DNA of 64,000 nt from Poindextera sp963719975 (GTDB lineage Bacteria > Pseudomonadota > Alphaproteobacteria > Caulobacterales > Caulobacteraceae): assembly GCA_963719975.1 (NCBI GenBank), contig CAVRED010000008.1, positions 186,001 to 250,000 on the forward strand, given 5' to 3'. Under the pieces are notes generated by a model. That model had not been told where the DNA came from, searched no databases, and saw only the letters and a program-made list of their open reading frames with translations. A program made the translations under genes and the position numbers. Positions 49,232 to 56,469 of this stretch are shown here, one piece after another. How positions within the stretch are numbered: position 1 is the first letter of the stretch; each line of letters starts with the position of its first letter.

Positions 49232-50110
49232 GTGGCCTTCAAGCACATCCTGATCGCAGTGCCGACCATGGCCGGCCTCATGCGGGCCAGGACGACGACG
49301 ACGCTGGTCGTCTTGATGCGCCAGCTGACCCGGGCCGGCATCGTCGTGGAGTACCTGAACGTCGACTCCTCCGACATCGTCTACGCGCGCAACTATTTCG
49401 CCCGCGAGATGCTGCGCGTCGAAAGCCTCGATGGGCTTCTGTTCGTTGATTCGGACATGCAGTTCCGCCCCCAGCTGGTGCGTCGGATGATGAACCTCGG
49501 CGCCGAGGTGGTGGCGACCGCCTATCCAAAACGCGCCCTGAACCTGAATCGGTACTCCCGCGTCGTCGCGGCGGCCGGCGGCTTTTCGCCCGAGGCCAAA
49601 GCCAAGGCCTTGGCCGATGTCTACAACTTCACCGTGGTGCCGTCGTGGACCGAGCCCGTGCCGAAGCAAATGCAGGTGGCGGACGGCTTCGCCAAGATGG
49701 CGGCCGCCGGCATGGGCTGCACCCTGATCAGCCGCGTGGCGCTGCAGGCGATGATCGAAGGCAAGGTGGTGCAGCAGCGCAAGGACATCATCGACGGCGA
49801 CGAGCAACTGTGCTGGGGGTTCTTCGACACCATCAAGGTTGGCGAGATCACGCTCTCGGAGGACTTTTCCTTCTGCTACCGTTGGACGCGGCTGCTCGGT
49901 CGCGATCTTTGGGTGAACATCGACGAGACGGTGGCGCACCTTGGCGATTTCAGCCACGAAGCACGCTACATCGACCGGCTGGCGAAGATCGAGCCGCAGG
50001 AGGCCATCCCTGATCTGGATGCGCCCAGGGCTCCGGACTCGACCGGCGTCGACGTCGAGGCTGGTCTCGTCGAGATCGACGCGGACCTTCTTGGCGCGCC
50101 GCCACCGTGA
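49232..50110 (+). CDS. Glycosyltransferase-like protein (GT-A fold)
   Basis: A 292-residue protein starting at GTG 49232 (VAFKHILIAVPTMAGLMRARTTTTL) with GGGAGAG just before it. The motif LLFVDSDMQF at about residue 80 is a metal-binding DxD of GT-A enzymes, and ARNYFAREML precedes it. The rest (EVVATAYPKRALNL, DEQLCWGFFDTIKVGEITLSEDFSFCYRW, DRLAKIEP) resembles GT2-like proteins of marine and soil alphaproteobacteria. No membrane segment. First gene of a plus-strand group with the secreted paralog B and another glycosyltransferase. Sugar and acceptor unknown; intact. Confidence 0.78.
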   Translation: MAFKHILIAVPTMAGLMRARTTTTLVVLMRQLTRAGIVVEYLNVDSSDIVYARNYFAREMLRVESLDGLLFVDSDMQFRPQLVRRMMNLGAEVVATAYPKRALNLNRYSRVVAAAGGFSPEAKAKALADVYNFTVVPSWTEPVPKQMQVADGFAKMAAAGMGCTLISRVALQAMIEGKVVQQRKDIIDGDEQLCWGFFDTIKVGEITLSEDFSFCYRWTRLLGRDLWVNIDETVAHLGDFSHEARYIDRLAKIEPQEAIPDLDAPRAPDSTGVDVEAGLVEIDADLLGAPPP

Positions 50111-50191
50111 GGCGTTGCGCTTGTCCGTCGCTGTAAATTCATCTAACGCCATCGCCGCGCCGGGGGGCGTCCACAAGGAGACTCGCCCAGA

Positions 50192-50728
50192 ATGAAGTCC
50201 ATCCTTCTGCTTGCCAGCCTGTCGCTCAGCCTGGCCGCCACCACAGCGACGGCCCAGGACGCTATTCAGACCGGTGCGCCAGCCGACTTCCCGGTGCCGC
50301 ACGCCTACAGCGGCTATTCGCAGCCGGACATCACCGAGTGCCATTCGTCGGGAGCGCTGGAGCGCGACTGCACCGTGCCGGCGATGACGGCCGGCCGCTA
50401 TCTGATCGTCGGAGTCGCCGGCGCGACCTCGACCGGGGACGACGCCACCCAGGCCCTGGTCATTAAGCTGGGCGGCGCGCCTTGCGTGCAGACCAAGGCG
50501 GTCGCCTTCACCGGCAAGAAAGGCCTGCGCATCGGTTGCATCGTCAACTTCCTCAACGACCAGCCGCTCGTCGTCAGCGCGACCTACACGGTTCACGCCG
50601 CGACCGCGAACGCCGACGGGCCCAAGCTTGCCTTCCGCCGCCTCCGCTGGGACGGGGTCATTCAAGCGACCGCCGTGACCTTCGCGAATGCCGCCGCGCA
50701 GAACGCCGCCCCGGCGCCGAAGGAATAG
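50192..50728 (+). CDS. Small secreted four-cysteine protein (paralog B)
   Basis: A 178-residue exported protein beginning MKSILLLASLSLSLAATTATAQ. The cysteine spacing C-x9-C-x37-C-x17-C and the motifs CTVPAMTAGRYLIVG, IGCIVNFLNDQPLVVSATY and DGPKLAFRRLRWDGV align with paralog A at 38603-39103 over the whole mature part. A C-terminal Ala-rich tail (AAAQNAAPAPKE) is extra. It is flanked by two glycosyltransferase genes on the same strand, 81 bp and 54 bp away. No known family; periplasmic or secreted role inferred. Confidence 0.8.
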   Translation: MKSILLLASLSLSLAATTATAQDAIQTGAPADFPVPHAYSGYSQPDITECHSSGALERDCTVPAMTAGRYLIVGVAGATSTGDDATQALVIKLGGAPCVQTKAVAFTGKKGLRIGCIVNFLNDQPLVVSATYTVHAATANADGPKLAFRRLRWDGVIQATAVTFANAAAQNAAPAPKE

Positions 50729-50782
50729 CCCGCCGCCCGCCCGTGGGCCGCGGTCTAACGGGCGGCGACGGCCGGGGGGCCG

Positions 50783-51778
50783 ATGTCTGACGATATAACG
50801 CTGCAGATCGTGAAGGCGGTGCCCGCGACGCCCGCGGGACCGGCGCTGTTCGCCATCGTCAGGGACGAGAACTACTTCCTGCCCTTCTTCTTCGATCACT
50901 ATCGAGCGTTAGGCGTCGAGCTGTTCGTCATCTACGATGACCGGTCCGGGCCGGCGACCGTCGACTTCCTGATGACGCAGCCTGATTGCGCGGTGCTGCG
51001 ATCCGACCACAGATTCGGGGACACCTTCGGAAAGGACATGTTTGGCGTCGAGCGGCGCCTGCCGATGGTCCTGAAGGAACGCGCGCCCGAGGCCGTGCTG
51101 CCCGGCCGCTGGGTGCTGACCGTCGACGCCGACGAGTTCCTGATCCTTCCCGCCGACTGCCCGAACCTCGTGGAGTTCATCGCCTCCCTGGAGCAAATCC
51201 AGCAGCCCTACGCAACGGCGCCGATGGTCGACTTTTACGGCGAGACACTCGACCACCGGAACTATGCGCGCAGCCAAGATCCATTCGCCGGCAACCCCTA
51301 CTTCGATGCCGGACCCTACTACCAATGGACGGGAGGCATATTGCCCGTTCGCCTCGGCGCCGGCGTCCGGACCAGACTGCTCAAGAGGATGTGCGAGGAG
51401 CACCCGGACCGGGCGGCTCGCGTCTTTGGCGAGTACGGGCCTGGCATGGCCAAGTCGTGGAAGGTGCCTCTGCTGAAGCAAGGCCTCGGGGTGGTGCGGA
51501 TGGGCGACCATGAGATCAGCGTCCCGCCGAGCCCGGAGGTGACCGCGGCAATCGCCCACTTCAAGTTCTACCCCGACCTGGATGCGAAGATCGAGCAGGC
51601 GCTCCGAGAGAAGCAGTACCATGGCGGATCGCTCGAATACGGGTTTCTCAAGGCGGCCATCGAGCTCTTCGGTCGAGACAGCCTGATCGCCCCCGAGACA
51701 AGACGGTTCGACGGGCCCGAATCGCTCGAGCGCGCGGGGCTTCTTGTCCCATCGGAACTAGCGCCGGTCCGGCGCTAG
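50783..51778 (+). CDS. Glycosyltransferase family 2 (Glyco_tranf_2_4-like)
   Basis: A 331-residue protein with ALFAIVRDENYFLPFFFDHYRALGVELFVIYDDRSG at the N-terminus and the DxD-type motif WVLTVDADEFLI near residue 115. This is the layout of the GT92/Glyco_tranf_2_4 group, in which the N-terminal motif reads RNE/RDExxxLxEFxxHHxxLG. The C-terminal part is mostly helical (HFKFYPDLDAKIEQAL) as in related proteins. Soluble, cytoplasmic. Last of a three-gene plus-strand group. Sugar unknown. Confidence 0.85.
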   Translation: MSDDITLQIVKAVPATPAGPALFAIVRDENYFLPFFFDHYRALGVELFVIYDDRSGPATVDFLMTQPDCAVLRSDHRFGDTFGKDMFGVERRLPMVLKERAPEAVLPGRWVLTVDADEFLILPADCPNLVEFIASLEQIQQPYATAPMVDFYGETLDHRNYARSQDPFAGNPYFDAGPYYQWTGGILPVRLGAGVRTRLLKRMCEEHPDRAARVFGEYGPGMAKSWKVPLLKQGLGVVRMGDHEISVPPSPEVTAAIAHFKFYPDLDAKIEQALREKQYHGGSLEYGFLKAAIELFGRDSLIAPETRRFDGPESLERAGLLVPSELAPVRR

Positions 51779-51875
51779 GTTCTGTCAAGACACCGCTCAT
51801 CCCCGCGAGGGGGACGTAGGCGAGCACGAACTCGCTGACCTTTGATCACCCTTTCATCGATCAACGGCCCCGACG

Positions 51876-53427
51876 TCAGGCCGACAGAGCGCGTCTGTTT
51901 CGTGGGTCGAGCCGGAAGCTGGCATGGCGAACGCCGCCAAGGATTGGCCGGGCTTCGCCGGAGCTGGTTGGCTCGAGCGCCGGCTTCGTAAGTCCCTCGA
52001 CGTCGAAGAGGCGAAGGATCTCGCCAATCCGATCGAGCATCGCCGGCGTGACTTCCGCGGGCCGGCCCGTCGAGCAGTATTCGCCGGAGAGGCGCATATC
52101 GACCTCGTTGGCCGCGAGGATGGCCGCAACTCGCGCGCCCATCATGTTCAGCGCGCCGAGGTCGGCGTCGTCCCGGGCAAGAAACGCCCTGGCCGCCGGC
52201 TGAGCGCGCACCAGCGCCGCCACCTCCGTCGCCTCGCGCAACATGCCGGAGAGCTCCTCCTCGGAGATCCAGTCCGGACGGTGATCGAAGGCCGCATGCA
52301 GCAGCCCCGCCTGCACGACGGACGGCTGGAAGTCGTAGCGCACCAGCGCACTGGCCGTCCCGATGGCATGACTGAGAAACGGCCGGCCGTCCGGTCGGTA
52401 GAGGCCGTCGAAAATGACGGTCGCGAGGTCGCAAACAGTCTCGATCCCGAGCACCTCGGCCTCCGCGTAGCCGCGGGCAAGCGCCTGCTCCCGGAGCGCG
52501 TGGCGGCTCTGGGCCAGCTCGGTCGGTTGCATGGGCGCGTCAAGGTCGTCGGCCGCCGCCCCCTGTCGGCGAATCTCGACCTCGCGCAGCCGCAACGCGG
52601 CGTAGGGCAGCTTGCGCCCGATCAGCGCGTCCCGGTCAGGCGTCTCCCACTTCGCGGCAAAGGCGGCGAGGCTTCGATTGCAGGTCTCGACGTCCCAGCG
52701 TCGCCGGAAGAAGTCGATATCGGCCAGCGCGCGCGAATCGTGCGCCGCGTAGGTGATCCTCGCCGAGGGCTCGAGGACCACATCGGCGCCTTGTGCGCGC
52801 GCAAACAGCGCCAGATCGAGGTGCTCGTGCACCAGCGTGATGTCATCGGAGATGGCGCCCGGTTGGCCGAGCAAGTCCCGCCGGCCGAGCACGTAGTGGT
52901 ACTCGGGAAAGTCGACCTTCTCGCGCGCCAGGTCGCTCGCGCGCTCGAGCGCCTCGAACTGCATGCGATGGCTCTCGCCGATGAGGCCGCGCTCGAGGGG
53001 GCTCCGCCCAATGGAAGACGCCGCCGGCCATGTGGATCCTGGGCGGTCGACCGCCGCCGGCCTCGACGTAGAGCGGGCAAACCAGGCCGGCCCCCGTCTC
53101 CTCCGCGCACGCGAGCAGCTTTTCCAGGCACCCCCGTTCGACCAGGACGTCGTTGTCGGCGAACGCGACGTATTTGGTGTTGATCTCGGAGAGCGCAGCC
53201 TTTCGCGCCAGCGAGGGCGCGATCCAGTCGTCATGGCGCACGAGCTTGAAGTTCGACGCCGCCGCATGCGCCCGCAGCATCATCGCCGTCTTCGGCGGGG
53301 AGGCGATGTCCAAGTAGATCAGGTCGAATGCAGCCCCATCGTCGGCGAGCACGCTCAGCAAGGACGGTTCCGCGAAGGCATGCCCCTCACGCGGCGAAAT
53401 CACGACTGTGACAAGCGGCTCTGACAT
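51876..53427 (-). CDS. GT2-type glycosyltransferase fused to degenerate HD-like domain (frameshifted)
   Basis: About 517 residues. The N-terminal third is GT2-like (TVVISPREGHAFAEPSLLSVL, the metal motif FADNDVLVERGCLEKLL, then AGGVFHW). The C-terminal third has an all-helical segment (PFLSHAIGTASALVRYDFQPSVVQAGLLHAAFDHR) similar in pattern to HD domains of RelA/SpoT or DUF6817 type, but HA replaces the HD metal pair, so it is probably not a hydrolase. One extra base near 53005 splits the frame. It is the last gene of a minus-strand operon with TupA-like, GT2 and methyltransferase genes. Confidence 0.78.
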
Positions 53428-53542
53428 TTCGGATCGGGCAGATTGACCACAGTGACGCCGGGTTCAATCGAAATCGTGCGCTTCCTGGCGTCGACGTTGT
53501 CGCTCGACGAGCTCGACGATCCGCCGATCGGCCATCGGTCAC

Positions 53543-54505
53543 TCAGATGCCAACTTCGAGGAGTTCTCCGAGCTTCGCGCCAAATTCAGGGTCCGACACG
53601 CGAGTCCTCGCGTTCCCAGGCGTGAAGGTGATCTCACTGAACTTTAGCTCACGCTCGCCATCCGAGTAGAAATCGACTCTCGCGAACGCCAGGTCTGCCG
53701 CAATACGCTCCGCGGCTTGCACCATGGTACGCAGGTTAGCAGGCCGGTCCCGACGGGCGATTGGTCTCCCGAAGTTGAGGGGGAGCAAATTCCATACCGG
53801 ATCGTAGAGTCCAGCTCTCTCCGAGGGTTTGTCGACCCAGAAATTGATAAGCTGCGCCTGTCCATGGAAACAATAGATCTTGAATTCCTCAAGCGTTTCC
53901 TGGCCATCGAATTCGATAAACTGCTCAAGGAATAGCTTGCGCCTAAAGGTACAGTACTGCCACTCACCACTCTCATATCCGAAACGAGTCGCCAGCCAAT
54001 CGCCCGCTAGCGTCTCGATTTCTTCACGCCGGGTCGTGAGGTCGACGGGTAGCGTGAGCATGAGGTTGTACCCCCAGCCGTGGTTGGCCTTCAGCATGAA
54101 ACGTCCAGGCGGCAGGTCTGCGGCGTAAAGTTCGTCGACGCTGTCGCCGACCCAGACCACGGATGGAATGACTTCGTCGCCGAGGCGGGCCCGGACGTAG
54201 GACTTCGCTTCAAGCTTGTCCGCGAGCGATGGCATCGGCAGCGGCGCGAAGTATTTGCGCGCGTACAGCCGCTCCGAAAAGCTCTTAGGCTCGGCCAGCG
54301 GCGGGATATAGCCGTGGGCATCCTTGAATATCTGCGCGCCGACAACAATGGCCGAGACAAGGTCGTTGGGGCTGTAGAAGTCGATCCCTCGGATGAAACC
54401 ATCCGGCGGGCTCCCGCGCGGCCAGCGCCCCGTCGCCACCATCGATTTGATTTGGTCGACTAGGCTGGCCTTCACCTCCCACTCGATGTCCATCGACGTG
54501 GTCAT
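53543..54505 (-). CDS. TupA-like ATP-grasp protein
   Basis: A 320-residue ATP-grasp enzyme of the TupA-like family, named after Bacillus proteins making polyglutamyl side chains of teichuronopeptide. Typical features are PKSFSERLYARKYF, PSLADKLEAKSYVRARLGDEVIPSVVWV, LPPGRFMLKANHGWGYNLML (ATP-binding lysine), LEQFIEFDGQETLEEFKIYCFHG and VDFYSDGERELKFSEITFTPGN. It likely forms an amide bond on a sugar or glycan. Base composition is lower in GC than the flanks, suggesting transfer. Starts at ATG 54505, overlapping the GT2 stop by 4 bp. Intact. Confidence 0.85.
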   Translation of the reverse strand: MTTSMDIEWEVKASLVDQIKSMVATGRWPRGSPPDGFIRGIDFYSPNDLVSAIVVGAQIFKDAHGYIPPLAEPKSFSERLYARKYFAPLPMPSLADKLEAKSYVRARLGDEVIPSVVWVGDSVDELYAADLPPGRFMLKANHGWGYNLMLTLPVDLTTRREEIETLAGDWLATRFGYESGEWQYCTFRRKLFLEQFIEFDGQETLEEFKIYCFHGQAQLINFWVDKPSERAGLYDPVWNLLPLNFGRPIARRDRPANLRTMVQAAERIAADLAFARVDFYSDGERELKFSEITFTPGNARTRVSDPEFGAKLGELLEVGI

Positions 54506-55320
54506 CGAGGCGGCCCGTCGGGAGCTTCGGCGAGGATCGGCCCACCCCAACGATACCGCAGGCTGGTCGTAAGGGCGCGGCCGGACGCCACTCGCTCGAA
54601 GGCGACTTCGATTTTTATCAGACCCGTGGGGCTCAAGAACCCCTGCCGGATCTGGCTGTAGACGATGCGCCGGCCCTCTTCCGGCAGTGCAACGCCCAAC
54701 TTTTGGAAGTCGGCTTTGACCTGGCGATAGACGGTATTGATGACGAAGTTGTCGCGGGGGTTGCTGATGGCGTGATAACGCCCACGGGCCTCGTCGCCGT
54801 GCAGAATGGGCGTGAGCAGCCCCGCTGGAAAGGTGTCGCCTCGCCGGCCGGTCTCTTGCAGGCGCAGAACCAGATCGGCGTCTTCCCAGCTCCATCCCTC
54901 GAACACTTCGTCGTATCCGCCGATCGCCGCCAGATCGTTGGCGGCGACGACGAGCGCACCGTGGAGCTCGTTGAGGAGCGGCTCGGGCCTGAGGAAGACG
55001 CCGCGCCGCAGCTGTGGCGTGATCGCGGCGATGAAGGTCGGCGCCACGGCCACGTCGGCATCGACCATGAAGAGCCAGGGCGACGTCGCCGCGGCCACGC
55101 CGCGGTTGCGGGCCTCCGCCGCCTTGAAGTGCGGACGGTCTCGGACCCGGACGACTTTCGCGGCCGGGAACGTCGATTGCACCCAGTCGCCGGCCGCCTG
55201 CGGGCAGTCGTAGTCGACGACCACGACCTCGCAGTCGGGCAGCGCCATCAGCGAAGGCAGCGTGCTCTTCAGGTGCGCAAGCCGACCCTTGCAGGTCGTT
55301 ATGGCCGAGATCAGCGCCAC
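54502..55320 (-). CDS. Glycosyltransferase family 2
   Basis: A 272-residue GT-A enzyme. ISAITTCKGRLAHLKSTLPSLMAL starts the nucleotide-binding fold, EARNRGVAAATSPWLFMVDADVAVAP holds the DxD, and GYDEVFEGWSWEDADLVLRLQETGRRG is the acceptor-side WGWEDxDLxxR motif of chondroitin/galactosyltransferase-like enzymes, where the Glu-Asp pair is catalytic. It overlaps the TupA-like gene (ATGA) and is 3 bp after the methyltransferase-like gene, so it is part of a coupled operon. Confidence 0.9.
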   Translation of the reverse strand: MALISAITTCKGRLAHLKSTLPSLMALPDCEVVVVDYDCPQAAGDWVQSTFPAAKVVRVRDRPHFKAAEARNRGVAAATSPWLFMVDADVAVAPTFIAAITPQLRRGVFLRPEPLLNELHGALVVAANDLAAIGGYDEVFEGWSWEDADLVLRLQETGRRGDTFPAGLLTPILHGDEARGRYHAISNPRDNFVINTVYRQVKADFQKLGVALPEEGRRIVYSQIRQGFLSPTGLIKIEVAFERVASGRALTTSLRYRWGGPILAEAPDGPPR

Positions 55321-55323
55321 GCC

Positions 55324-56142
55324 TCACTTGCGCTGGGCGTCGTCGAAGACACGCAGGGCCGGGGGCAAGACCTGAAAGTTCTCCGATCCCACCGGCATGT
55401 TTCGCCAAAGCAGCCGGTCCATCCCGACCACGTGGATCGACCCGTCGTAGCCCTGGAAGATCCGGCCGTCCTGGACCGGCTGGTAGAGCCGGTCGATGGA
55501 GTTGTCGGACACACCAAGGGCCGGGATCCTCTCTCGTTTCACGAAGAACGCATTCCAGTCGGTGCACACCGCCAGCTCGTAGCCCTTGGCCTTTCCCAAA
55601 CGCACGAGCGCGAGCAACGAGCAGCCCTGATTGACCGCGAAGGAATTCTCCTGAACGAACTCGACGTCGTTTGGGATGCTTGGATTGAACTCGATCACGA
55701 CGATCTCTGGCTCGTGCTCGACCAACAACTCCCAGACGTAGTAGTCGTTGCCGTCGATGTCGATCGAGAGCAGGCCGAACGTCTGCGGCATACCGTGGTC
55801 GTTGAGTATTGCGTCCAGCCTGTTGGGGCCCTCGAAATCCACGAACCGGTTCGCGGTGGCCACGTTTGGCCGGCCCTTATAGGTCGAGACCAGCTCGGCG
55901 TACTTCGAGGTGTTCGCCTCGATGAACAGGCCGCTCCAGGCGTTGTTGACCACGAGGTTGAAGCAGTTGGAAAACTTGACGCCGTCCCAGGCGCCAAACT
56001 CCACGCAGCTTCTGTTCTCGAGCTGGATGATATCGACGATTCTGGCGATGACCCCGTCTTCACCGCATTGCGACGTCACGTTCGCCCGGAATTCCAGAAG
56101 CGGAGACTGGATCTCCACGCGCCGACTGATCGACAGCCTCAT
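55324..56142 (-). CDS. FkbM-like methyltransferase domain protein
   Basis: A 272-residue Rossmann-fold protein. SQCGEDGVIARIVDI followed by CVEFGAWDGVKFSNCFNLV and GLFIEANTSKYAELV is a SAM-binding pattern (E/DxGAxDGxxxSN...E), and FGLLSIDIDGNDYYVWELL with VVIEFNPSI matches the later FkbM-type motifs. It probably O-methylates a sugar or a glycan end. First gene of the minus-strand operon that continues with GT2, TupA-like and GT2-HD genes. It begins 327 bp from the divergent TPR-sulfotransferase. Intact. Confidence 0.82.
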   Translation of the reverse strand: MRLSISRRVEIQSPLLEFRANVTSQCGEDGVIARIVDIIQLENRSCVEFGAWDGVKFSNCFNLVVNNAWSGLFIEANTSKYAELVSTYKGRPNVATANRFVDFEGPNRLDAILNDHGMPQTFGLLSIDIDGNDYYVWELLVEHEPEIVVIEFNPSIPNDVEFVQENSFAVNQGCSLLALVRLGKAKGYELAVCTDWNAFFVKRERIPALGVSDNSIDRLYQPVQDGRIFQGYDGSIHVVGMDRLLWRNMPVGSENFQVLPPALRVFDDAQRK

Positions 56143-56469
56143 GACGTCGGCCCGGGTTGGATCCGCTGACGTCCCGAAGCTCGGCGGGGGAGAGGACTTG
56201 GATGCATGGCGATCTTGATAGCGCTGGGCGCCGCTGGTGGCGACTCCAGACGCGCGAAAACCGAGCCCGCGCCTTGGCGTCGTTGGCCGGGACGCCTAAA
56301 TGTGCTGCGCTGGCGGCGCAGGTTGTCCGAGGCGGATCGCCACAGGCGGGGACCGGCGGAAGCGGCGCTTGTCGCTTTGCGCTAAATGGGCTCAAAAGCG
56401 GCTTGGTAACACCCTATCTGGACCGCGCGGCGTATGTCGCGGGCAGCATTTGGAGAAAGGGCTCGTAAG
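56143..56469. other. Divergent intergenic region, 327 bp
   Basis: Separates the methyltransferase-like and TPR-sulfotransferase genes and should hold both promoters. An open frame (56157-56468) spans it on the plus strand but shows no family likeness and no good start site, so I do not call it. A GGAGAAAGGG run at 56452-56461 precedes the sulfotransferase start. Confidence 0.4.

Noticed and set aside
53464..53535. Possible 23-residue peptide between TupA-like and GT2-HD genes
   Set aside because: Only start and stop support it; no clear ribosome site or conservation evidence.
56157..56468. 103-codon open frame in the divergent intergenic region
   Set aside because: No family likeness, no ribosome site and unusual composition; overlaps the expected promoters.
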